Positions 25,261 through 34,985 are shown, counted from the stretch's first letter. The stretch is 58,835 nt of DNA from Bacillus sp. JCM 19041 (GCA_001310375.1 BAXC01000013.1:1-58835), one strand, 5' to 3'. Translations and numbers: made by a program. Notes: a model not told the origin generated them from the letters alone.

Positions 25261-26673
25261 TTAAATGGTTTTATACCCCCATGCCCGTAAGACAGCTCCG
25301 ACTGCCTCTTCTAACTTTTCTTCAGCGATGCCTGCAAATCCAAGGACGATTCGTGGCGGTAGAGTGTGGTCGATCTCAATCGAGTAGGCGGATAAGGGGT
25401 ACACTTTTGCTTCTGCAAGACGTGCTTTCTCTACAAGTTCATCCTCGCTTATCCCATTTTTTACGATTAGAACAATATGAAGGCCAGAGCGTTCACCGAT
25501 GATGGACAGCTTTTCTTCGTATGGTTTTAGTAAGCTAAGCACTTTTTCGAGTTTACGTCGATAAATTTTTCGCATTCGATTTAAGTGTTTTTCAAAGTCT
25601 CCTTGTTTCATAAATTCAGTCAGCACATGTTGGTCAATGCGTGAGACGGTTGAATGATAAAACGAGAACGCTTTTTGATACATCGCGACAAGTGGTTTTG
25701 GCAGCACCATATAACTAATGCGAGCAGAAGGGATCAGTGATTTGGAAAAGGTGCCTAAGTAAATGACTTTGCCACTCGCATCCATACTGTGTAAGGATGG
25801 AATTGTTTTTCCACTATAACGAAATTCGCTATCGTAATCGTCCTCAATGATGTAACGCCCGTCTACAGCATCGGCCCAGTTTAATAGTTTCTTACGGCGG
25901 TTAACAGAGAGTACAGATCCATAAGGAAAGTGATGAGAAGGGGTTGTATACAGCACGTCAATCGGTGATTGAATGACGCGATCAACGTCAACCCCTTCTG
26001 CATCGACAGAAAATGGGTAAAAGTCGTTTGGATAATTGCGCAGTAGTTTGCGCATCAATTGGTAACCTGGGTCTTCAATTCCGTATGTTTTGTGATCGCC
26101 AAGTAATAAAAATACTTGTTGTAACAACGTTTCAATGCCAGCACCAACAACAATTTGGTCGGGAGTGCATTGGACGCCACGTGAATGATACAAATAGTTG
26201 GCAATCTCGCGGCGAAATGTTTCTTCTCCTTGGTTATGACCTAGCAAAAGAATGTCGCTGTTTGCTAGGTCGACCGTGTTCTTCATATATTTGCGCCACT
26301 TCTCAAATGGAAAATGGAGCGTATCGATATGGGTCGGGTGGAAATTAAAGCGAATGACATCTGTTTGTTGCGCTGGTACATCTGTTATTTTATCGTCAGA
26401 GCGGATGTATTCCAAATCTTCATAGGCTTGGACAAAAAATCCTTTCCGTGGGATGACCTCAACATACCCTTCCGCCGTTAATTGTTCGTAAGTCGATTCG
26501 ACTGTGTTCTGACTAATTTTAAGGAAGTCAGCCAATTTCCGTTTTGAAGGTAGTTTGGTTCCATAATCGATCCGGCCTTCGGTAATTTCATTTTTAATAT
26601 GTGAATATAATTGTTCATATATAGGAATGGAACTTGTTCGGTTTAGTTCACACCATAGCATCTCCATCTTCAT
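25261..26673 (-). CDS. pdxR: MocR/GntR-family regulator PdxR
   Basis: 470 residues: an N-terminal GntR winged helix (IPIYEQLYSHIKNEITEGRIDYGTKLPSKRKLADFLKISQNTVESTYEQL, about 15-75), a linker, and a fold-type I aminotransferase domain. The latter has the PLP lysine in GTFSKSLIP, EDDYDSEFRY and YTTPSHHFPYGSVLS. It is divergent from pdxST, the arrangement known for PdxR, which senses PLP and controls pdxST. The B. clausii PdxR is a studied member of this group. Start at 26673 (GGAG four bases upstream) or 26667. Confidence 0.93.
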   Translation of the reverse strand: MKMEMLWCELNRTSSIPIYEQLYSHIKNEITEGRIDYGTKLPSKRKLADFLKISQNTVESTYEQLTAEGYVEVIPRKGFFVQAYEDLEYIRSDDKITDVPAQQTDVIRFNFHPTHIDTLHFPFEKWRKYMKNTVDLANSDILLLGHNQGEETFRREIANYLYHSRGVQCTPDQIVVGAGIETLLQQVFLLLGDHKTYGIEDPGYQLMRKLLRNYPNDFYPFSVDAEGVDVDRVIQSPIDVLYTTPSHHFPYGSVLSVNRRKKLLNWADAVDGRYIIEDDYDSEFRYSGKTIPSLHSMDASGKVIYLGTFSKSLIPSARISYMVLPKPLVAMYQKAFSFYHSTVSRIDQHVLTEFMKQGDFEKHLNRMRKIYRRKLEKVLSLLKPYEEKLSIIGERSGLHIVLIVKNGISEDELVEKARLAEAKVYPLSAYSIEIDHTLPPRIVLGFAGIAEEKLEEAVGAVLRAWGYKTI

Positions 26674-26685
26674 TTTCTCCTTTTT

Positions 26686-26746
26686 ACTGACCTCATCAAA
26701 TTGATCAAAACTGACACTTACAATACAATCAGTTGTTTTCTATACT
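26686..26746. promoter_or_regulatory. pdxR-pdxS divergent control region
   Basis: ACTGAC occurs as a direct repeat at 26686-26691 and 26710-26715 (24 bases apart, about two helix turns), with an inverted partner TCAGTT at 26730-26735. A likely pdxS -10 is TATACT at 26741-26746. MocR regulators usually bind spaced direct repeats, so these are candidate PdxR sites. Confidence 0.5.
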
Positions 26747-26788
26747 AGGGAACAAATCAATAAAAAGCAATTAAAAGGAGCGGAAAAA

Positions 26789-27677
26789 ATGGATCGATTA
26801 GTTGGTACTGACCGAGTGAAACAAGGAATGGCGCAAATGCAAAAAGGCGGCGTCATTATGGATGTTATTAACGCGGAACAAGCAAAAATTGCTGAAGAAG
26901 CAGGAGCGGTTGCGGTTATGGCATTAGAGCGTGTACCATCTGATATTCGGGCAGCTGGTGGCGTTGCGAGAATGGCGGACCCAACCATCACGGACGAAGT
27001 GTTAAATGCGGTATCGATTCCAGTAATGGCGAAAGCGCGTATTGGTCACATTGTTGAAGCGCGTGTGCTTGAAGCAATGGGTGTAGATTACATTGATGAG
27101 AGCGAAGTGCTTACGCCTGCGGATGAAGTGTATCATCTAAACAAACGTGATTTCACCGTTCCATTTGTGTGTGGAGCCCGTGACTTAGGCGAGGCGGCGC
27201 GTCGGATCGGTGAAGGAGCGTCGATGATTCGTACAAAAGGTGAGCCAGGAACAGGCAACATCGTAGAAGCGGTACGTCATATGCGGAAAATGCAAGCGCA
27301 AATTAAACAAGTGGCGAACATGTCGACAGATGAATTAATGACGGAGGCGAAGAATTTAGGTGCTCCGTATGAGTTGCTTTTGCAAATTAAAGAAACAGGC
27401 AAATTTCCAGTTGTAAACTTTGCAGCAGGTGGAATTGCTACACCAGCGGATGCGGCGCTTATGATGCAGTTAGGCGCAGATGGCGTTTTTTGTTGGCTCT
27501 GGTATATTTAAATCCGATAATCCAGAAAAATTTGCGCGAGCAATTGTTGAAGCAACAACGCATTACACAGATTATAAATTGATCGCAGAGCTATCAAAGA
27601 ACTTAGGTACAGCGATGAAAGGGATTGAAATCTCAACACTTTCGGCAGCTGATCGCATGCAGGACCGTGGTTGGTAA
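26789..27677 (+). CDS. pdxS: Pyridoxal 5'-phosphate synthase subunit PdxS (one frameshift)
   Basis: 295 residues after removing one T. It condenses ribose 5-phosphate, glyceraldehyde 3-phosphate and ammonia to PLP. Catalytic lysines are in MAKARIGH and [44 protein letters not shown] is complete when the T run near 27490 has five T instead of six. This is one of few insertions in the window. PdxS is near-invariant, so the break is almost certainly a read error. AAAGGAG precedes the ATG. Confidence 0.96.
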
Positions 27678-28267
27678 TGGCGACAATCGGCGTACTGGCA
27701 TTACAAGGGGCGGTTGGTGAGCATCTCCGTTTTCTTGAAGAAAACGGTGCCAACGCTGTTGAGATTAAACGTATCGCGCAGCTAGATGAAATTGACGGTC
27801 TTGTTATACCTGGTGGTGAATCAACGGCAATGAGACGACTCATAGATAAATATGATTTCCTTGAGCCACTTCGAATGTTTGGGAAAACGGGTAAGCCGGT
27901 TTTTGGAACGTGTGCTGGATTGATTTTAATGGCCAAAACCGTTACGGATCGAGAAGAAGGCCACTTAGGATTTATTGATATGGTTGTTGAACGGAATGCC
28001 TTTGGCAGGCAACGAGAAAGTTTTGAGGTGAACCTGAACGTAAAGGGAATTGCAAGTGATCTAAACGCCGTATTTATTCGTGCTCCTCTCGTAAAAGAAG
28101 TGGGCGAAGAAGTTGACGTATTAAGTGAATACGGGGGCGAAATTGTTGCCGTTAAGCAAGGTCCGTTTCTCGCCTGTTCCTTCCATCCAGAATTAACCGA
28201 TGATTCAAGATTGCACCAAGCGTTTATACAAATGGTTGACGAATACCTTCTTATGAAAGCAGAGTGA
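27677..28267 (+). CDS. pdxT: PLP synthase glutaminase subunit PdxT
   Basis: 196 residues; class I glutaminase giving ammonia to PdxS. GGES and the catalytic GTCAGLIL (Cys near residue 79), and the His-Glu pair in [10 protein letters not shown] are present. The start ATG shares its A with the pdxS stop (TAATG), so the subunits are translationally coupled. It ends before a strong terminator. Confidence 0.96.
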   Translation: MATIGVLALQGAVGEHLRFLEENGANAVEIKRIAQLDEIDGLVIPGGESTAMRRLIDKYDFLEPLRMFGKTGKPVFGTCAGLILMAKTVTDREEGHLGFIDMVVERNAFGRQRESFEVNLNVKGIASDLNAVFIRAPLVKEVGEEVDVLSEYGGEIVAVKQGPFLACSFHPELTDDSRLHQAFIQMVDEYLLMKAE

Positions 28268-28295
28268 ATCAACTCTGATCAGACCATAGACAAAG

Positions 28296-28327
28296 TGCCC
28301 CAGAGTTTTAAACTCTGAGGCATTTTT
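28296..28327 (+). terminator. pdxST terminator
   Basis: TGCCCCAGAGTTT and AAACTCTGAGGCA pair with one mismatch, followed by TTTTT. Confidence 0.9.
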
Positions 28328-28631
28328 CACGTTAAACTCTTTATTCTCAACATGGCTGAAATAAAAGCATCACTTGCAGTGAATTGTTTTCAACTCCTTA
28401 GGTTGATTCGATTATGCAACTAGCGAAGTGTATGCCGGGAGCGAGGCTCATGAGGGAAATGCATCGTTTATTCACTCATAAAAAATAGCTTGTCGACGAT
28501 CCCATTATTTCAGGATTTATCGTCCAGTTGACAGAGTAAGGGGCTCTGCTTCTTTTTGTAAAACATCTGGCATATTGAACGCTGCACGTATGCTATGATA
28601 AAGATACAGGTTAGAAAACTGAGGTGAGTAT
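28328..28631. other. Intergenic region with dispersed repeat copy 2
   Basis: Between pdxT and the next GNAT gene. It holds the 23-bp repeat GCGAAGTGTATGCC...GCGAG at 28423-28445 (22 of 23 identical to 13817-13839), preceded by CAACTA as in the element at 549. No ORF or other hairpin of note was seen; the promoter of the GNAT gene probably lies near 28590-28610. Confidence 0.5.
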
Positions 28632-29087
28632 ATGAACATTCGTTTACTTAAAAAAGATGAACCTTTACCACTAGAGTTATTACTCCTTGCTGATCCATCC
28701 GAAAAGCTTGTCCGGTCGTATGTTGCCCGTGGCGAGTGCTTTGTTCTTGAGAAACAAAATCAAATTATTGGTACGTATGTGCTTATCCCAAGTCGTCCAG
28801 AAACGGTTGAGCTCGTAAATGTCGCTGTTGATGAAGCGTATCACGGAAAAGGGTATGGGAAGCAGCTTGTTCTTCATGCGATTGAGATGGCAAAAGAGCA
28901 GGATTTCAAAACAATCGAGATTGGCACTGGTAATTCAGGTGTTGTTCAATTGGCGCTTTATCAAAAGTGTGGGTTCAGGATGACGTCGATTGATCGCGAT
29001 TTCTTCTTGCGTCATTATGATGAACCAATTTATGAGAATGGCATTCAAGTGATTGATATGGTGCGGTTGTCGCAAGATTTATCGTGA
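28632..29087 (+). CDS. GNAT-family N-acetyltransferase
   Basis: 151 residues; ECFVLEKQNQIIGTYVLIP, VNVAVDEAYHGKGYGKQLVLHAIEMA with the G-K-G-Y-G acetyl-CoA loop, IEIGTGNSGVVQLALYQKCGFRM and a C-terminal PIYENGIQVIDMVRL. The end resembles YvbK-type acetyltransferases of Bacillus. Substrate not known. GAGGTGAG precedes the start. Confidence 0.88.
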   Translation: MNIRLLKKDEPLPLELLLLADPSEKLVRSYVARGECFVLEKQNQIIGTYVLIPSRPETVELVNVAVDEAYHGKGYGKQLVLHAIEMAKEQDFKTIEIGTGNSGVVQLALYQKCGFRMTSIDRDFFLRHYDEPIYENGIQVIDMVRLSQDLS

Positions 29088-29310
29088 TAAAAAATAATGG
29101 GCTTAAAGGTTTATATGGAAAAGAATCAGTCGATTGTGGGAATGAAGGTTCATTTATACGATGGACCATATTGGAAATAACAAAATCTTTCGAAATAAGT
29201 TCTTTTGTTGCTCATAGAAGAACATAGTTGTTGAATTCTAATTTATATAGTGGTATCCTCGAATGAATTGCGGTTCATTTTCTATCTATTCAAAAAAGGA
29301 GGCTTCATGA

Positions 29311-29448
29311 ATGACGTTAGATGCTTTAACGGTTGATACGCTAAAGAAAGCGCTTGAGGAAGCGAAGGAACAAGCCCTCGCTGAAGATCTGATTGATGTT
29401 TTTCGAAATGAATTGATTAAACGCGATGTCTTACCATCAAAAATGTAA
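29311..29448 (+). CDS. Sda-like sporulation kinase inhibitor, 45 aa
   Basis: Start ATG eight bases after AAAGGAGG; a closer ATG is out of frame. The peptide aligns with B. subtilis Sda with one gap: LTVDTLKKALEEAKEQ against the first Sda helix and DLIDVFRNELIKRDVL against DFIELIENEIKRRSL. Sda is a helical hairpin that blocks KinA phosphorylation when replication is impaired. The match is by pattern, and a different small helical regulator is possible. Confidence 0.5.
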   Translation: MTLDALTVDTLKKALEEAKEQALAEDLIDVFRNELIKRDVLPSKM

Positions 29449-29641
29449 GGTAAGCATATTTCTATGTCATCCGCTGTTTTAACCTCATGAATTGTTGCTT
29501 CCCTAATTTCATTTTCCCTTACTGAAAGCAACCTACATAAACGATGTACAACTTATTTCATTCTATTTAACTATACACGTATAGGGCCCACTAAACATAA
29601 TATGAAGTAAAAGCACTCTCTTTTGTAGGTGGGTGAACATA

Positions 29642-30034
29642 GTGGCGAATAAGAAGAATACAAAAAAAGCGGAGACCGAAGAAGAAATAATGCAGGAGGA
29701 ACTGATTCAGTTTTCCGAAGATATTATTTTTTATGGAACGATCCTAAGTACAATTTCTTCTGCGATGGGACTAATTGGTGTCTGTATTGCTCGTGAAGTA
29801 AGTAGACAACGAGATGCCTCGGAGTCGACCCAAGAAGAAGCAGAAGAAGTGGCAACTTTTTTTGCTGAAGGTCCCATATTAGGAGGGGCGTTAAGAGGGA
29901 GAACGGAACAAGAATTCCCTAATTATCTATATGAACATGTAAACAATATGAGAAGGGAACTTGATCACGTAAATTGGCAAATGAAACAAATGCAAAATCA
30001 ATTAGATCGTTGGAAACAGCCTCCAAACAAATGA
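29642..30034 (+). CDS. Hypothetical membrane-anchored coiled-coil protein
   Basis: About 130 residues from the GTG at 29642 (GGTGG about nine bases upstream; GTG 29633 is an alternative). A charged N-terminus (KKNTKKAETEEE) is followed by one membrane segment (IIFYGTILSTISSAMGLIGVCIA), an acidic linker and a C-terminal heptad-like helix (NNMRRELDHVNWQMKQMQNQLDRW). No family recognised; context gives no clue. Confidence 0.65.
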   Translation: MANKKNTKKAETEEEIMQEELIQFSEDIIFYGTILSTISSAMGLIGVCIAREVSRQRDASESTQEEAEEVATFFAEGPILGGALRGRTEQEFPNYLYEHVNNMRRELDHVNWQMKQMQNQLDRWKQPPNK

Positions 30035-30497
30035 GCAATGTGAGTCATGTTCAATTGTGCGGAAGCGATCTGAAGGACAAGCGTTAAGTTAAGGTGGTTA
30101 TATAGAGTCTTGTTACAAGTAAAAAAAACCGCCATTAATTCTCAGGGGAGGCACTCTTAAAAAGAGAAGCCGATCGGGTAAAATAACGCTCGTAACACCC
30201 ATTGCCTGCTGTAACGCTTTCATGCTATACTAGGAATCAAGTAAATGAAATGCTTGTTAACTTTTTGATACGAGATAGCGATCCTATTATCGGTTAAATA
30301 TGTTTGCAAGAATCGTATAATGATTTACTGTTGGCCTGTAGTAGCGAACCCTGCTATTTTCTAACCGTTGATCTCTTCGTAGAAGGATAGGTGAATTCTA
30401 TTCTTTTATAGGGAGTCAACGGTTTTTTGTTGTGGTGGTTCCGCTTTCATGGCTGTTACATCTTTGCACAATTACATAATGAAAGTTGGTTAGTAGT
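30035..30497 (+). promoter_or_regulatory. Leader region of the FocA-like gene with attenuator-type hairpin
   Basis: A 463-bp gap without an ORF. A promoter TTGCCT-18-TATACT lies at 30202-30231, and a further TATAAT at 30316-30321. AACCGTTGA (30363-30371) pairs with TCAACGGTT (30416-30424) and is followed by a T run to 30428, a nine-base stem closing a 44-nt loop with smaller stems (CTTCGTAGAAG). It would stop transcripts about 70 bases before the gene, so it may be an attenuator. No riboswitch class was recognised. Confidence 0.5.
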
Positions 30498-31271
30498 ATG
30501 GCATTTCACTCACCAAAAGAAACGGCAGAGATTGCTGTCGGGATTGGCGAGAATAAAGCAAACTTTCCTTTGTCAACACAGGTGGTTCTTGGTTTCTTAG
30601 GAGGCGCATTTGTCGCTTTTGGTTTTCTATTAACGGTTCGTGTCACTGGGAACCTTCCAGCAGAGTGGGGCTCGATTATCTCATTAATTGGCGGAGCGGT
30701 TTTCCCGATTGGGCTTGTCTTAGTGATTCTCGCGGGTGCTGAACTGTTAACAGGGAATATGATGGCGTTGCCGATGGCACGAGCATCAAAGAGGATTACA
30801 ACGATGACAATCGTCAAAAACTGGACGGTCTTAACGATTGCCAATTTTATTGGCGCCATTTTTGTCGCGTATTTATTTGGTCATTATTTAGGTTTTACCT
30901 CGACAGGTCCATTCTTAGAGCGAACAGTCGCGATGGCAGGAAGCAAAGTTGATGACACATTCTTGCAAGCGTTTGTTTCAGGGATTGGCGCAAACTGGTT
31001 GGTTTGTTTGGCAGTCTGGATCGCTTTTAGTGCGAAAGATGTTGCAGGAAAGATTCTCGGAATTTGGTTCCCGATTATGGCGTTTGTAGCAATTGGTTTC
31101 CAACACGTTGTCGCAAATATGTTTATTATTCCGGCTGCCATTTTTGCAGGGTACTACACGTGGATGGATTACCTTGTTAATTTCGTACCAGTCTTCTTAG
31201 GGAATGCCGTTGGCGGAGCCGTTTTTGTTGGTTGTCTGTATTGGTTCACTTATGTGCGTAAAACAGCATAA
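30498..31271 (+). CDS. Formate/nitrite transporter family channel
   Basis: 257 residues, six membrane segments with the FNT pattern: ILAGAELLTGNMMALPMA (the L-F/L-T-G-N loop), VKNWTVLTIANFIGAIFVAYL, GIGANWLVCLAVWIAF and GFQHVVANMFIIPAAIF. These pentameric channels move formate, nitrite or hydrosulfide. An FdhF/YdeP-type oxidoreductase lies 600 bases downstream, as with yrhG and yrhE in B. subtilis, so formate is the likely ion. The ATG at 30498 is preferred over TTG 30486. Confidence 0.9.
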   Translation: MAFHSPKETAEIAVGIGENKANFPLSTQVVLGFLGGAFVAFGFLLTVRVTGNLPAEWGSIISLIGGAVFPIGLVLVILAGAELLTGNMMALPMARASKRITTMTIVKNWTVLTIANFIGAIFVAYLFGHYLGFTSTGPFLERTVAMAGSKVDDTFLQAFVSGIGANWLVCLAVWIAFSAKDVAGKILGIWFPIMAFVAIGFQHVVANMFIIPAAIFAGYYTWMDYLVNFVPVFLGNAVGGAVFVGCLYWFTYVRKTA

Positions 31272-31396
31272 TGATTCAAATCAATTAAGAGAGAATGGAT
31301 ACATAGATAAATAAATCCTTTGTGAACTGTAATGCCCGAATGTATGGTACTATCTAAAAAGAATCATTGAATCATCTTTTTATGCAGGAGGCCATC

Positions 31397-31757
31397 ATGA
31401 ATAAATATGAGGCAGAGTTCAGCAATCTTGTCCGTTCATTTCGAAAAAGACATATGGGGAAAGGCCCTAGTAAAATTACAACGACGTTTTGTAAGAATTG
31501 GGCGATTTGTGAAATGGAAGGCAATCTATCACCAGTTGAAAAGTTTATGGCGACAGCGATGACGGGAAACAATTGCTTCGGTCTGCACGGACAGAAATGG
31601 TGAAAGATATGTACCGTAAAAACATCCTGTTGAGATGGAAGAACTTCTTGGATGCAAATTCCTTGACCTATTTGTTGATATTGATATACCAAACGATTTT
31701 GGCATGTCGATCTTTATCTTCAGTGAAAACCTTGAAGAGAAGTTTTCGAATGCATAG
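31397..31757 (+). CDS. DUF2294 family protein (two frameshifts)
   Basis: About 120 residues after restoring an A near 31577 and a C near 31629. Sequence: MNKYEAEFSNLVRSFRKRHM, GPSKITTTFCKNWAICEMEGNLSPVE, LLRSARTEMVKDMYRKN, and IPVEMEELLGCKFLDLFVDI. This matches the DUF2294 pattern. Function unknown, though these proteins often sit beside anion transport or respiratory genes. GGAGG precedes the ATG. Here it lies between the FNT channel and the molybdoenzyme. Confidence 0.75.
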
Positions 31758-31791
31758 GTTTGGCACTTGGCAGCGTTCCTGCTAAAGACTT

Positions 31792-31839
31792 AACCACCGT
31801 TTCATTTTTCCAAAGGGGAGGGATGTACGGTGGTTTTTT
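31792..31839 (+). terminator. Hairpin with T run before the molybdoenzyme gene
   Basis: AACCACCGT (31792-31800) pairs with ACGGTGGTT (31827-31835) across a 26-nt loop containing GGGGAGGG, followed by TTTT. It could be the DUF2294 terminator or an attenuator for the gene starting 26 bases later. It has the same form as the hairpin before the FocA-like gene. Confidence 0.6.
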
Positions 31840-31864
31840 ATATGATTAGAGGAGGAAGAAGAAA

Positions 31865-34221
31865 ATGGGGAAAACAAAACACGAAGGTCCGATAAAAGTA
31901 TCAAAAATGCCAGCACCAAAACATTGGGTAAGTCCAATTCCATTTGGTTTAGGAAAGGTGAAACCAAAGCATATTCGCGACACGATGAAAACGGTTTGGG
32001 ACAACAAAGATAACCTGAATTATGCCAAAAACATTTTAACAAAAGGTGTTTGTGATGGTTGTGCACTTGGTGTTTCTGGTTTGCAAGATCAAACGCTTAA
32101 GGGACCGCATATTTGTACGACACGATTAAATGTTTTACGCCTAAATACAATGCCTGCGATGAAGGAAGAAATCGTTCATGCCGATATTGACGAACTAAAG
32201 AAATACAGCAGTGAAGAATTACGTGAACTTGGTCGTGTACCATACCCACTTATTCGTCGTAAAGGCGAGCGTAGCTTCTCTCGTCTTGAGTGGGATGAAG
32301 CGATGGATATCATTGCGAAGAAAATGAAAACACTTGATCCAAAACAATACGGTTTTTATTTAACAGCACGAGGCATTACAAATGAATCATATTATGTTGC
32401 TGGAAAAGTGGCTCGTTTTCTTGGAACAAATCATATCGACAATGCATCACGTATTTGTCACTCGCCTTCAAAAACGGCATTAAAACGTTCGATTGGTGTT
32501 GGCGCAAGTACATCAAACTACCAAGACTGGATTGGTACAGATGTCTTGATGTTCTGGGGATCTGTTGCCTCAAATAGCTCACCAGTATCAACGAAATACA
32601 TGCTTGCTGCGAAAAAACAAGGAACAAAAATTATCGTTGTTAACCCGTACAAAGAGCCTGCAATGGATGAGTACTGGGTTCCTTCAAATGCAGAATCGGC
32701 GTTGTTCGGTACTAAGGTTGCGGATGATTTCTATCAAATTAACATCGGTGGCGACATTGCGTTCATGCACGGGATCATGAAACATTGGTTTGATATGGAA
32801 GAAGCGACACGAGGTTCTGCAATTAACCATGCGTTTGTCGAGGAACATGTGAATGACTATGAAGCGCTAAAAACGAAAGTCCAAGCACAAACATGGGATG
32901 AAATCGTGGAGTCTTCTGGTGTCACACAAGAGCGGATTATCGAGCTTTCAGAGCTTCTTGCGAACAGCAAAAACGCAGTATACGCATGGGCGCTTGGCTT
33001 AACAATGCACTCCTTTGCAACAGATAACATCTCCCAAGTAGCAAATCTTGCCTTGCTTCGTGGCCACCTCGGACGTAAGCACGCAGGTTTAATGCCATTC
33101 CGCGGACACTCAAGTGTACAAGTTCTGGTGAGATGGGCGCTGATCCATTTGTTTTACCTGGCGGTGGCTGGGAAGACGAAACGGTTGAACGGATTGAGAA
33201 ACTGTGGAACTTTGACCTTCCTAAATGGCAAGGAGATATTTGTGGTGTTTCCCTTGAGAACGCGGTTCTTCCTGAGGACCATGAACGCAAGTTAAAAATG
33301 TATTATATGAGCGGCGGAAACTTCTTAGAAACGATGCCTAACCCGCATTTCATTGAAAAAGCATTGTCTGAACTTGATATCCGTGTTCACCAAGACATTA
33401 TCTTTAACACATCTACACTTGTTGAAGCAAAAGAAGCGGTTATTGTTCTTCCAGCGAAAACACGTTATGAGCAAGATGGCGGCGGTACGTCAACATCAAC
33501 CGAGCGGATGGTGTATTTCTCCCCAGAAATTAAAGGAAATAAGCAGTTAGTTGAAGAAGCGCGTGCAGAGTGGAAGATCTATATTGATCTTGCGAAGCGC
33601 GTGAAACCAGAGACTGCTCATCTTGTTGACTTTAAAGACGGTCAAGAAATCCGTGATGAGATTGCGCTTGGGAACCCTAGCTATGAAGGCGTTCAACACT
33701 TGAAAAAAGAGGGAGACGTATTCCAATGGGGTGGCGCTTGGTTATGTGAAGACGGAATTTGTCCAACTCCAGACGGAAAAGGAAACTTAATCTCTGTTGA
33801 TATCCCGAACTTAAACAAGCCAGAAGGCACGTTCTATGTGACAACACGCCGCGGCAAGCAGTTTAACTCAATGGTGTATAAATCAACTGATCCATTTAAT
33901 GCAGCGAAGCGTTACGACGTTCTGATGAATGAAGAAGATGGCAATAAGCTAAACATCGCGAATGGCGAGCCAATTGTTGTTTACAATCAACACGGCACAT
34001 TCCAAGGAAAAGCCCACTTTGCGGAAATTGCTACAGGCAATGTCGGTCTGTTCTTCCCAGAAGGAAACTTCTTAATTCCAAAAGGCATCTATGACGGTCC
34101 ATCTGGAATTCCACAATACAGCGTAGCCGTTAAAGTGGAAAAAGCAGAACGTTTCCATGCGAAAAAAGACGTTGATTACTTAGAGAAACGTATTGATGAT
34201 TTGGAAATGACAGCTGATTAA
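31865..34221 (+). CDS. FdhF/YdeP-family molybdopterin oxidoreductase (one frameshift)
   Basis: 785 residues after adding one G near 33121; the joint then reads GHSSVQGSGEMGADPF. The N-terminus has KGVCDGCALGVSGL...GPHICTTRL, three cysteines as in the YdeP group rather than a full four-Cys cluster of FdhF. The bis-MGD region includes TARGITNESYYVAGKVARFLGTNHIDNASRICHSPS and the C-terminal domain RRGKQFNSMVY. Annotated relatives are called formate dehydrogenase alpha or YdeP. Formate oxidation is inferred from the upstream FNT channel. Strong GGAGGAAG ribosome site; a terminator follows. Confidence 0.88.
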
Positions 34222-34293
34222 GGATCAAATAGGCTGAGTTAGACTGGTCTGTTTTAATGATAGTGAGTGTGGCGAAAACTGACTTAGACCTCT

Positions 34294-34324
34294 AAAGCAG
34301 ATCGGGTTAGCCCGGTCTGCTTTT
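34294..34324 (+). terminator. Terminator of the molybdoenzyme gene
   Basis: AAAGCAGATCGGG and CCCGGTCTGCTTT pair with one mismatch around TTAG, followed by TTT. Confidence 0.8.
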
Positions 34325-34374
34325 ACGATCGTAAAAAAAGCATCCAGCTTTCTGAATGCTTTTACCATTGGTGG

Positions 34375-34941
34375 CTATGGTTTTAACACCAGCTCACCAG
34401 TCATGTACGGGACAGCGACTTTTATATAGTCTTCTGGCGATGTGTCGCTATGCTCATGCCAATCAACCGCAGCACCGTAAATACCCCAGCTAAGCATGAC
34501 TGCTCCAACGCGGAGAGATTGTTTGTCTTGATCTGGGTGTTGGGCTAGTAAAATCCGATAAAAAGCTTGTTCCAATTCTTTTTTTATCACGGTTTCAATC
34601 GATGACGTAAATTCGTCAAAGCTGCGTTTACATTTCGAGGCAAGCGACGTCTGGAACGAGGTAATCGATAAAAAGATAGTCGTAATCGTCTCATGGTCAA
34701 GGTGGTCTTGTTGATCAATTTCTTGAATCACGTTTGTCATTAAATCTTCTTTTAACACTTTTTCAAGTAAGTCGTATTTATCCGTGAAATGGTAATAGAA
34801 GGTCGCCCGGTTGACCGTTGCTTCATCTGTAATGTCTTTAATCGTTAATTCTTTTAAGCTCTTTTTTGTTGAAAGTTGAATAAAAGAATCCATAATCAAC
34901 TTGCGCGTACGAATGATGCGAGGATCCATTTTTTTTGCCAT
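34375..34941 (-). CDS. TetR-family transcriptional regulator
   Basis: 188 residues from the ATG at 34941 (AAGGATTGG upstream; 34950 is less likely). The N-terminal helix-turn-helix is SLKELTIKDITDEATVNRATFYYHFTDKYDLLEKVL, textbook TetR. The C-terminal part is the TetR_C type with GAVMLSWGIYGAAVDW. Divergent from an azoreductase gene, with two copies of a CAACA-NN-TGTTG palindrome between them; self-control and azoreductase control are likely. Confidence 0.9.
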   Translation of the reverse strand: MAKKMDPRIIRTRKLIMDSFIQLSTKKSLKELTIKDITDEATVNRATFYYHFTDKYDLLEKVLKEDLMTNVIQEIDQQDHLDHETITTIFLSITSFQTSLASKCKRSFDEFTSSIETVIKKELEQAFYRILLAQHPDQDKQSLRVGAVMLSWGIYGAAVDWHEHSDTSPEDYIKVAVPYMTGELVLKP

Positions 34942-34985
34942 AAGTACCAATCCTTTCTTTATAAGGAGTGTATGGATTAACTATA

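Noticed and set aside
27508..28272. Long minus-strand ORF over pdxT
   Set aside because: 254 codons, but the plus strand encodes intact PdxT with catalytic motifs; the minus product is Ser/Arg-rich with no domain.
30363..30428. Known riboswitch upstream of the FNT channel
   Set aside because: I could not match it to fluoride, ZTP, THF, T-box or Moco consensus; reported only as an attenuator-like hairpin.
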